The translations under genes and the position numbers were made by a program. The notes under the pieces are model-generated. The model worked only from the letters and a program-made list of their open reading frames with translations, searched no databases and had not been told where the DNA came from. Shown in pieces: positions 7,801 through 12,750 of a stretch of DNA of 13,546 bases (the first letter of the stretch is position 1; each line of letters begins with the position of its first letter). The stretch spans positions 1 to 13,546 of the forward strand of contig URNG01000086.1 of NCBI GenBank assembly GCA_900549295.1. The letters are read 5' to 3'. This stretch comes from an uncultured Rhodocyclaceae bacterium (GTDB lineage: Bacteria > Pseudomonadota > Gammaproteobacteria > Burkholderiales > Rhodocyclaceae).

Positions 7801-8059
7801 AACCAAGATGTTCAACCTCTTTCTGTCGAGAGGCAACTTCTACCCTCAGAAACAAGAGTTCATCAAGGGCAAGCCGTTCTCAGGAGCATATCTCCCCACG
7901 CTGCTAAAGGGCAAAGTAATCGAAGAATATGTTGACCCCAAAAAGCCAACACTGAATCAATACCGCGTTACGGCTGAATATGTGGCAATTCTGAAATATA
8001 TTGAGCAAGGTACGCCGTCTGTTGAGTTTGATCGAGTGCTTCAACTGTTCTCTCGATAG
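4829..8059 (+). CDS. PNP-NACHT STAND ATPase, probable single-protein antiphage defence (NLR-like) with nucleosidase effector
   Basis: This 1076-aa protein has three recognisable parts. Residues 5-250 form a nucleoside phosphorylase / MTA-SAH nucleosidase-type domain: ADVILLTVNAHEQ, VAVGIAWG...GDVLIS (90-110), GGEMEGSG (184-191, substrate-ribose glutamate region) and KGICDWGYKKN (209-219, containing the catalytic-type aspartate). Residues about 285-425 are a domain I do not recognise, ending FGTPTVYFIDEFG. Residues 435-780 are a NACHT ATPase: Walker A GYGGIGKTT (456-464, Lys462), Walker B LVIVLDGIDE (539-548), sensor-like TCRD (582-585) and a winged-helix-type motif FRYDFFNEYF (765-774). The rest, presumably the sensor, has a pentapeptide-like patch (FRGLRLENCHFERFDFF, 910-926) and a winged-helix-like tail. 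PNP effectors in NLR-type bacterial proteins are known to hydrolyse ATP or related nucleotides after phage sensing. The start follows AGGGAG at 4809-4814 with a long 14-base spacer. It is the sole gene of the mobile cassette, strongly AT-richer than the host. Function is inferred from domains. Confidence 0.88.
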   Translation: MSDQLKADVILLTVNAHEQAQLRKALKDKTGCEGAPVQGPSNEIYWDYGDLNGQKVVVAKSLMGATGDGASFDTVNNAVSDFSPLVIVAVGIAWGARDAEGQQIGDVLISTQIRDAQHHKVTNGGTHLRGDVSSARGTLVKTFSTAAEISGKRVHEGLLLSIETLFDSLDARTAILKAEPTAVGGEMEGSGLLRALKRVEHTVDWIIVKGICDWGYKKNVDRAEKERNQEHAAREAAELCVATISLFRLTRNSSPSRDSSRSLRAGHLDQNSNLLEVGQGEAKPERGIRNTVDAYIAKNSSLTIEVGYPLVRRDWNMNVIFEFYLLTDELGGALQFLYFHEDASQSATHQYLINNQIVSKDSNLVILTEKPASLLDVEKRKNNLRAQFGTPTVYFIDEFGSQFLYRDHIKEFIPFTLPVYIEGSAETSASPQSASALQELKKWYKFEANPLLIVKGYGGIGKTTLVKKFLNEIYKENSEVGILFIDSHEIIGELEKRSRLKKKIDDVYDFYHAQHERHSVDDTLLSKDLLSLSVDNGSLVIVLDGIDEVIAKLGQKFDSISFIKSISTGYSTNLKRAKILITCRDYFWDSRQHTAPVEHLDLQPFTRVMAEDFFRQSVEAGKIDRAMATADKLALRNKQLQDEIYIPYILDLIVYLIKRRPDSPDNGDLNALPGPKKLLNFELSNDFLVANVCHREIIKLDSLSVATQIAFFAELSVAEEGEISIYDVKNVLAKVSGQGAELDADEIQRLQGHPLLALRDDRLAFRYDFFNEYFKALFVVDYFLTRSIDALDWKMINIAADYLRFDSEFVKSICDRISLNDEFSLFLSETIEAIQFSNPTLNEKDETLQQRACSGVFSLYLSLLRNSQKKFDMSLCTEAMNDFFKERNIVSRLSLINVGSNSATKPIFDFRGLRLENCHFERFDFFWECSIDEFTRFEECTFNLLEPRKGVNPTFYPKTFSNTCNTSGIAHIIAKREESAERRTDEVRAGLTKMFNLFLSRGNFYPQKQEFIKGKPFSGAYLPTLLKGKVIEEYVDPKKPTLNQYRVTAEYVAILKYIEQGTPSVEFDRVLQLFSR

Positions 8060-8188
8060 TTCAAGATTTGCACCTGTGGCAGGGGTTCTCCCGGCCACTT
8101 ATCCGTTGTCTATCCGTCCGAGGAGTCGGCGATCACCCGCTTGTTGTGATTTCCGCTCCCAGCTTTAAGCGGACTTTATCGGTTGGTA

Positions 8189-8211
8189 CTTTGGCCGACC
8201 GCTTTGGCCGA
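8189..8211 (+). repeat. Direct repeat CTTTGGCCGA x2
   Basis: CTTTGGCCGA occurs at 8189-8198 and again at 8202-8211, with a 13-bp period. It could be a protein-binding site or a decayed internal element. No function is assigned. Confidence 0.55.
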
Positions 8212-8249
8212 TGACCTGTCTATGACTTGGGTTCTGAGGACAGCAGCTG

Positions 8250-8273
8250 TCGCTTGGCAAAGCTGCCAAGCGA
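8250..8273 (+). terminator. Perfect hairpin, possible terminator of the PNP-NACHT gene
   Basis: TCGCTTGGCA (8250-8259) and TGCCAAGCGA (8264-8273) form a perfect 10-bp stem with the 4-base loop AAGC. It lies 190 bp after the stop codon. Only a short TTT follows, so it is a poor intrinsic terminator. An alternative role is RNA stability or a binding palindrome. Confidence 0.4.
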
Positions 8274-8389
8274 TTTGCAATCAACAAAATACAGGGCTAC
8301 GCCGGCAGCAGTCGGTCTTGACTCTATAAATGAGGTACTGCTCTGGGTTGCTACGAGATGGGGCTACATTCATCCTTGGCGGTAGCCAT

Positions 8390-8470
8390 CGGAATGAGTG
8401 GTGGGTTTGCGACCGGAACACGTGGCGGTTTTGGGGTTGGAATCGGTGGCGTCTTTCATCGGAATACGCA
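8390..8470 (+). repeat. Right IS21-like end with four periodic GGAAY repeats
   Basis: GGAATGAGTGG, GGAACACGTGG, GGAATCGGTGG and the terminal GGAATACGCA start at 8391, 8415, 8439 and 8461, spaced 24, 24 and 22 bp. CATCGGAAT is identical at 8387-8395 and 8457-8465. Regular arrays of this kind are the transposase-binding ends of IS21-family elements. The terminal 10 bp pair with 4405-4414 as an inverted repeat. Confidence 0.7.
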
Positions 8471-8477
8471 CTCGAGC
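8471..8477 (+). repeat. Right target-site duplication CTCGAGC
   Basis: These bases directly follow the right terminal repeat and match CTCGAAC at 4398-4404 in six of seven positions. A slightly different border choice gives a perfect 6-bp ACTCGA at 4397-4402 and 8470-8475, so the duplication length is not certain. Confidence 0.6.
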
Positions 8478-8573
8478 CAAGCATCGAAAAACGCCTCAAA
8501 TACATCGACTTCGTCGACATATACAGCACCCTCGACGACAATGAAAAACAGCTTTACGCCGAACGCTACCCGC

Positions 8574-8579
8574 AGGAGG
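8574..8579 (+). promoter_or_regulatory. Strong internal Shine-Dalgarno AGGAGG
   Basis: A full AGGAGG sits 8 bases before an in-frame ATG at 8588, inside the Rpn 3' part. It coincides with the codons for Pro-Gln-Glu-Asp, so it could be chance, but both strength and spacing are near ideal. Confidence 0.6.
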
Positions 8580-8587
8580 ATCAGAAA

Positions 8588-8845
8588 ATGGCCGGATTGA
8601 CACAACGACTGAGCGAGCGCTTCCTTACCGAAGGCCGGCAGCAAGGGCTGATACAGGGCATGCAACAAGGCAGGCAGCAAGGCGAACTCACCATGCTGAC
8701 CCGCCAGCTCACCCGCCGCTTCGGGCCGCTCGACACCGCCGTCAGCGAACGTCTGCGCCATGCCACGTCGGCGCAGCTTGAACGATGGGCCGACAACATT
8801 CTCGATGCGCGGACGCTGGACGAAGTTTTCGGGGCCGGAAGCTAG
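8588..8845 (+). CDS. Possible RpnS-like small protein (85 aa) from an internal start
   Basis: ATG at 8588, preceded by AGGAGG with an 8-base spacer, opens an 85-codon frame ending at TAG 8843-8845. The product is the Gln-rich linker plus DUF4351, with no nuclease core. Published work on E. coli rpn genes describes intragenic small proteins, made from internal starts, that bind the full nuclease and inhibit it. This frame has the same layout, which is inference by analogy. The cassette insertion separates it from the original Rpn promoter, so expression would depend on read-through from the PNP-NACHT gene or on a promoter in the cassette end. It may equally be just a remnant of a dead gene. 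Confidence 0.45.
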   Translation: MAGLTQRLSERFLTEGRQQGLIQGMQQGRQQGELTMLTRQLTRRFGPLDTAVSERLRHATSAQLERWADNILDARTLDEVFGAGS

Positions 8846-8857
8846 CTGGCGCCCCCA

Positions 8858-8879
8858 TTTCCTGTCTGAACGCAGGAAA
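8858..8879 (+). repeat. Small inverted repeat after the Rpn stop
   Basis: TTTCCTG (8858-8864) and CAGGAAA (8873-8879) form a 7-bp stem with an 8-base loop, 12 bases after the stop. It is not followed by a T run. It may be an mRNA 3' structure. Confidence 0.35.
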
Positions 8880-8961
8880 CCCGGAAAACGGCGCGCCGAT
8901 GAATAGCAGCATCGTCATCGTTCGTCCGCTGCATCAGGCAGGAAAGTATTTCAACTGATGG

Positions 8962-8999
8962 AAACGCCGGGCCGGCTTTGCAGCCGTTCCGGCGTTTTT
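8962..8999 (+). terminator. Rho-independent terminator between convergent genes
   Basis: AAACGCCGG (8962-8970) pairs with CCGGCGTTT (8989-8997). An inner stem CGGCT/AGCCG is capped by TTGC, and the right arm runs into TTTTT. It is well placed to end plus-strand transcription of the Rpn locus. On the minus strand the A-rich left arm gives a short T tract, so it may also act on the TonB receptor transcript. Confidence 0.8.
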
Positions 9000-9081
9000 C
9001 GTTGACCTGTTGCGGGGGCATCCGCAGGGGAGAAATTCATGGGGTGGAAGCCCCACGATCTATCTCCCCCACGCCACGCCC

Positions 9082-12000
9082 TCAAAACTTGACCGTTACC
9101 CCCGCCGAAATCGTCCTGCCGGGGCCGGGGAGGAGTACCTTGGACATGGGGTCAAGGTAATACTCGTCGGTAAGGTTGTTCACGTTCAGGTTCAGGGTGA
9201 CATCCCTGCTCAGGTCGTAGCGGAGGTAGAAGTCGTGCAGGAGCACCGAGCGCCAGTGGAATGTATCTACCCCGCCCCGAAACCACACATCTCTTGGCAG
9301 CAGATAACTTGGGCCTGTTTCCGAAGCCAGCAGGCGATCCAGTTGTTTGTTTCCGGCCTCGGCGTGGTACACGCTGCGCCAGCCCAATTCCAGCCGGTTG
9401 TTGAGCAGGCGGGTACCGAGCAGCAGGTCGATGCTGTATTTGGGTTGCAGGCTGCTGCCACTGTAGGTTCCGGGAAAACCGCCAGTCATGCAGCTTGGAA
9501 TCCGGTTGTAAAACGGATCGAGTTCCGAGGCATAGTCTTTGTCGCAGAGCTTCTGTTTGATTCTGTAAGTTACGCCCAGGCTGCCGAAATAGCGTCCGCT
9601 ATCGAAGCGTGATTGCAACTCCACGCCGCTGGTTTTTTTCTTGTCGTATTGAATGAGATCGTACAGTCTGGCCCGCTCGATAAAATCCCTGATTTCGGTG
9701 TTGTAATAACTCAGGCGCACGTCGGCAAAACCCACACTGGGGAGAAACTGCCTCAAATCATGGGCATAACCCACTTCCCAATTGGTGCTGCGTTCCGGCT
9801 TGCCGGCACCTTCGGTCAGGCTACCCACTGTTCCAGCGCCATCGACAATGGCGCTGGACGTCAGTTCGTGCAGGTTAGGGAAGCGGGTGGTCTGAGCATA
9901 GCGCACGAAGGCGGTACCGAACGGGGTGATTCTGGCGTTAGCGGAGAAAACAGGACTGAAGGCGCTACCCGACTGTTCTTCAGGCATTTCCCAAGCTTGA
10001 CTGGTGTTTATATTTTCATAAATATCATTAATGTCACCAGCAAGTATTTCCGGGGTGTTTGCAATAATTACATTAGCGTTAGCGTCACGCCCTTGTGCTT
10101 TAATACTTTCCTTGTAAAAAAGTTCAGTGTCGATTTCACCATTGGCGAATGGATTGCGTGAGGAATCAATCTTGCCATTGTGTAATGGCACAAGCGCCGA
10201 CTCCTTCCAAACCGCATAATCATACCCGTTGTAATGTGCGAACCCATATTTACGTCCGTTATCAAATGCCTGTAGTTCCGGGCCATTTCCAAAGGTAGCA
10301 GCGATCGTATCGCGGGCATTCCTTTCGTCAAGTGTCAGTGGAGTTCCCCATTCGAGTTCAATGCCAGTTCTACGCCGGGTTGCCGCAAAAAAACTCTCTC
10401 GCTGTCGGCGGCGTTTAGCGGTGCCGGTATCCTTGCCGGTATAGTGCAGATAGCGAGTGCCAGCTGTGACGGTCAGCCAGTTAGCCGGCTGCCAAGCCAG
10501 ATTCATTGTGGCCGAATATTCCTTGCGTTCGCCTGAGCGCGGGCCGAGGCGGTCGGTTTGAACATTCAACAGCGAACCGTCGGGTGCCAGACCATTGGTG
10601 ACGCTTTTGCTTAACTCTACCCGATCATTCAGTTTTTCTTTCTGGTAGCTGCCTCCCAAGGTGAGTTGCAGCTTGCTCGACAGACGCATCAAGTTACTGA
10701 AATCAAAGCCCGTGCGATCATGGCTGGTCCACTGTCGGCCATTGGCGACGATGGTGCCATCATGGTCTGGCTCCGGGCTATACCAAGGCATACCTGGGAC
10801 AAAAGGCATGCCCAGGCTTTCGTACATATCTTTGATGAACCTCCAGCCCTGCATATCAATTTGCGTCTGTTCATCCATATTGATGGCGTACGGACTGGCC
10901 CCTGTCTGATAGCGAGTGCCTCTCGTTTTGGTATGCCACAGGCTGGTTTCCAGATTCAGCCATTTAGAATCGCTCGGTTTGATGTCGTAACTCAATTTAT
11001 AGCTATCGAGCCTTAACTCAGAGTGCGGGTTTTCATAGACCACTGTTTCCCGTGATCGATCCCGATTCGGCTCACGCAGATCAATATCCTCCAGGTAACC
11101 CCATGTCAGAATGGACGAGCCAGGGGTCGTTTCACCAAATTGGGTATCGGTTCGCATGAACTGCAAACCGATTTTTTGCTGATCGGGTAGATACCAGTTA
11201 TTTTTTATCAATGTGGTGCCGGTTTCACTGGCCGTGCTGAATATTTCACTACCCGCTTCATATAACTTGACCAGATTAGGGATGTAGACCTTGGTGCTTC
11301 GGGTGTTGTACGGATCATGCCCAAGGTATCGATCAGCGTTATTTTTGCCCGCGTAATAGTTTCCAGAAGTACGCTCGCTACGCGACAGCAGAATATCCAT
11401 GAAGTCGTTGCGTGCGGCGATGGTCAGCATCTCGGCATGGTCATCCCGGTTGAAATTTCCATTGTTTCGGGTGCGCGGTTTTTCGAGATATGGACTTACG
11501 ACCACACCGTTGAGTTGCGCGCCGGGTAAATCACGATAATCTTGTCCATATAGAGAAGTGGCGTCATAGCGCGGTTTTTTGGTATTGCTGGAAGCCTTCA
11601 CGCTGGCTTCAATACCCCAATTTTCGCCTTCGGGAATGATGTCGTCGGCTTCTATAGTCCGGATGTTGACCGCGCCGCCGACGCCGCTCTTGATGCCACG
11701 GCTCAAGGACGGGCCTTTTTCCACTTCGATGCTGCGAAACAGCGCCGGATCGGCATAGCTGCGGTTGCCCGCGCCGAACATGTGCAGCCAGACGTTGGTG
11801 GATTGCTCGGTACCGTCGATGGTAAGCGGGGTGCGGCCTTCTCCGGTGATGCCGCGAATGTTGGGGGTGATGGACTGGCTGGCACGGGTGTCCATGCTGT
11901 AGACGCCGTTCATGCCCTTGAAGACGTCGCCGGGATTGGTGGCCTTGATTTGCTGAAGCTGCTTGCGGTCGGCATAGACGTTGGTGACGTTCTTCTCGTA

Positions 12001-12489
12001 CACGTTGTCCTTGCCGATTTCGTCGCGCGTGCGCTTGCTGGTGACGACGAGGCTTTGCATTACCTTGTCTTTGCCAGCCGCAGTTTGTTCCGCGGAAAAA
12101 TCGGGCAGCACGGGGGCGGCGCGGGTTTGCGGCGTAAGAGTTTGCGGCGCGCTGGCTTTGCGCAGGGTGTATTCGTTGTCACCCTGCCGGACAGCTTCGA
12201 GGCCACTGCCCGCGAGCAGGCGTTGCAGCGCTTCAGCGGGCGTGTAGGTGCCGGAGAGGGCCGGAGCCTGCTTGCCGGCGAGCAGGCTGCTGGCGACGCC
12301 GATGTGCAGGCCAGTGCGGGCGGCGAGTTCGGTGAGCGCCCGGTCGAGCGGCTGCGCGGCGAGGGTGAGCGCGACCGGCGCTTGATTACCGGCGCCGGTT
12401 CGCGCCTGACCGGGCGAAGCCAGCCCGAGGCAGAGGGCGATAAGCGATAGCCGCAGCGACAGGGTGCCGGTAACGGGGGTGGGGTTCAC
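9082..12489 (-). CDS. TonB-dependent outer-membrane receptor with STN signalling domain (HasR/heme-type)
   Basis: The 1135-aa product starts at GTG 12489 with AGGAGA 5 bases upstream. Residues 1-29 are a Sec signal peptide ending SPGQA. Residues about 40-110 form an STN (secretin/TonB short N-terminal) domain (QPLDRALTELAARTG, TYTPAEALQRLL), the part that talks to a FecR-type regulator. A TonB-box-like QSLVVTSKR (145-153) precedes the plug (NIRGITGEGRTPLTIDGT, VEKGPSLSRG, GVGGAVNI). The remainder is the barrel, ending in the canonical aromatic residue (VTVKF). The C-terminus NLTDEYYLDPMSKVLLPGPGR and the box FPNLHELTSS resemble HasR/heme-hemophore and related receptors, so heme or another iron carrier is the likely ligand; the exact substrate is not shown. 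It is longer than FecA or HasR. Its neighbour upstream is fecR, as expected for a FecIRA-type system. The middle of the gene (about 9990-11600) is less GC-rich than its ends. Confidence 0.9.
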   Translation of the reverse strand: MNPTPVTGTLSLRLSLIALCLGLASPGQARTGAGNQAPVALTLAAQPLDRALTELAARTGLHIGVASSLLAGKQAPALSGTYTPAEALQRLLAGSGLEAVRQGDNEYTLRKASAPQTLTPQTRAAPVLPDFSAEQTAAGKDKVMQSLVVTSKRTRDEIGKDNVYEKNVTNVYADRKQLQQIKATNPGDVFKGMNGVYSMDTRASQSITPNIRGITGEGRTPLTIDGTEQSTNVWLHMFGAGNRSYADPALFRSIEVEKGPSLSRGIKSGVGGAVNIRTIEADDIIPEGENWGIEASVKASSNTKKPRYDATSLYGQDYRDLPGAQLNGVVVSPYLEKPRTRNNGNFNRDDHAEMLTIAARNDFMDILLSRSERTSGNYYAGKNNADRYLGHDPYNTRSTKVYIPNLVKLYEAGSEIFSTASETGTTLIKNNWYLPDQQKIGLQFMRTDTQFGETTPGSSILTWGYLEDIDLREPNRDRSRETVVYENPHSELRLDSYKLSYDIKPSDSKWLNLETSLWHTKTRGTRYQTGASPYAINMDEQTQIDMQGWRFIKDMYESLGMPFVPGMPWYSPEPDHDGTIVANGRQWTSHDRTGFDFSNLMRLSSKLQLTLGGSYQKEKLNDRVELSKSVTNGLAPDGSLLNVQTDRLGPRSGERKEYSATMNLAWQPANWLTVTAGTRYLHYTGKDTGTAKRRRQRESFFAATRRRTGIELEWGTPLTLDERNARDTIAATFGNGPELQAFDNGRKYGFAHYNGYDYAVWKESALVPLHNGKIDSSRNPFANGEIDTELFYKESIKAQGRDANANVIIANTPEILAGDINDIYENINTSQAWEMPEEQSGSAFSPVFSANARITPFGTAFVRYAQTTRFPNLHELTSSAIVDGAGTVGSLTEGAGKPERSTNWEVGYAHDLRQFLPSVGFADVRLSYYNTEIRDFIERARLYDLIQYDKKKTSGVELQSRFDSGRYFGSLGVTYRIKQKLCDKDYASELDPFYNRIPSCMTGGFPGTYSGSSLQPKYSIDLLLGTRLLNNRLELGWRSVYHAEAGNKQLDRLLASETGPSYLLPRDVWFRGGVDTFHWRSVLLHDFYLRYDLSRDVTLNLNVNNLTDEYYLDPMSKVLLPGPGRTISAGVTVKF

Positions 12490-12550
12490 GAAAATCTCCT
12501 GGCAGGTTGATTAAAAATGCTTCTCACCTACCAATGACCGTTGCCGAAAG

Positions 12551-12585
12551 AAATCGGGCAGTTGTTCGTGAAAATTATTTTTCTG
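12551..12585 (-). promoter_or_regulatory. FecI-type ECF promoter candidate for the receptor gene
   Basis: On the minus strand CAGAAAAATAATTTTCACG (about 12567-12585) resembles the fecA -35 region (GAAAATAATTCT). It is followed after a short spacer by CTGCCCGATTT (12551-12561) as a possible -10. It lies about 60 bases before the GTG. The A/T-rich block might also be a Fur site. Confidence 0.4.
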
Positions 12586-12624
12586 CCGGGCATTTTTGAG
12601 GCCGGGAACAGCGCTGGCCGCTCT

Positions 12625-12698
12625 TGCAGGCCCGGTGCCATGCCCCGGACGGGTTACTTCATGACGAGAACTGCCCGGGTTATGAACCCGGGCCTGCA
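12625..12698 (-). repeat. Nested inverted repeats in the fecR-receptor gap
   Basis: TGCAGGCCCGG (12625-12635) is the exact reverse complement of CCGGGCCTGCA (12688-12698). Inside the right arm, GCCCGGGTT (12673-12681) and AACCCGGGC (12685-12693) form a 9-bp stem with a 3-base loop. The two structures share bases and are mutually exclusive. There is no T run, so a classical terminator for fecR is not supported. Confidence 0.6.
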
Positions 12699-12750
12699 TG
12701 GAGGGATTGGCTTCCAGTCAGACTCCGCGTTGGCGACGACGGCAAGCCGG

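Larger units (their letters stand above)
8060..8389 (+). other. Non-coding 3' region of the cassette
   Basis: About 330 bp between the defence gene stop and the repeated right end. It holds a perfect 10-bp-stem hairpin (8250-8273) and a 10-bp tandem-like repeat (8189-8211), listed separately. No coding frame is convincing: the frame open from 8330 into the Rpn remnant reads a Trp-rich sequence derived from the transposon end. No istB remnant is recognised. Confidence 0.5.
4405..8470 (+). mobile_element. 4066-bp transposase-less element with IS21-type ends (mobile insertion cassette) carrying a PNP-NACHT gene
   Basis: The segment begins TGCGTACTCC and ends GGAATACGCA (reverse complement TGCGTATTCC), a 10-bp terminal inverted repeat with one mismatch. 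Subterminal GGAAY...GTGG repeats lie inside both ends, and the outermost and innermost copies are 70 bp apart at each end. This architecture is typical of IS21-family transposase-binding ends. The element is flanked by a 7-bp near-duplication, and removing it restores an Rpn-family gene in frame, which is strong independent evidence for the borders. No istA or istB, nor any recognisable remnant, is visible; the only convincing gene is the defence-like ORF at 4829. The unit must therefore have been moved by a transposase acting in trans, or have lost its own. The interior is clearly AT-richer than the flanks, indicating horizontal origin. Confidence 0.72.
8478..8845 (+). pseudogene. Rpn-family nuclease, 3' part with DUF4351 C-terminal domain
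   Basis: The remnant resumes the interrupted Rpn gene: EKRLKYIDFVDIYSTLDDNE, then YPQEDQKM, a Gln/Gly-rich helical linker with GRQQG, GMQQG and GRQQG repeats, and the DUF4351 domain (LTRRFGPLDTAVSERL, QLERWADNILDARTLDEVF). It fits end to end with the 5' part at 3835-4404. Together they make a normal-length family member, which shows that the two parts were one gene before the cassette landed. In its present state the frame is open upstream to 8330, but those residues come from the transposon end. A small internal gene within it (8588-8845) may still be translated. Confidence 0.85.

Noticed and set aside
4519..8174. TAAGCGGAC occurs at 4519-4527 and 8166-8174, bracketing the defence gene
   Set aside because: A 9-base match between two regions of a few hundred bases is likely by chance; not used as an attachment site or inner border.
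8330..8477. Upstream extension of the Rpn 3' frame with a Trp-rich N-terminus
   Set aside because: It is a readout of the periodic IS21-like end repeats, not a natural protein start; there is no RBS before 8330.
8846..9081. Cobalamin or other riboswitch near the receptor gene
   Set aside because: This region lies after the receptor stop codon, not before its start, and lacks the conserved B12-box sequence; only the terminator is supported.
11782..12450. Plus-strand frames opposite the TonB receptor gene and opposite fecR (12541-13518)
   Set aside because: Gly/Ala/Asp/Val-rich shadow translations of genes with well-supported domains on the other strand.
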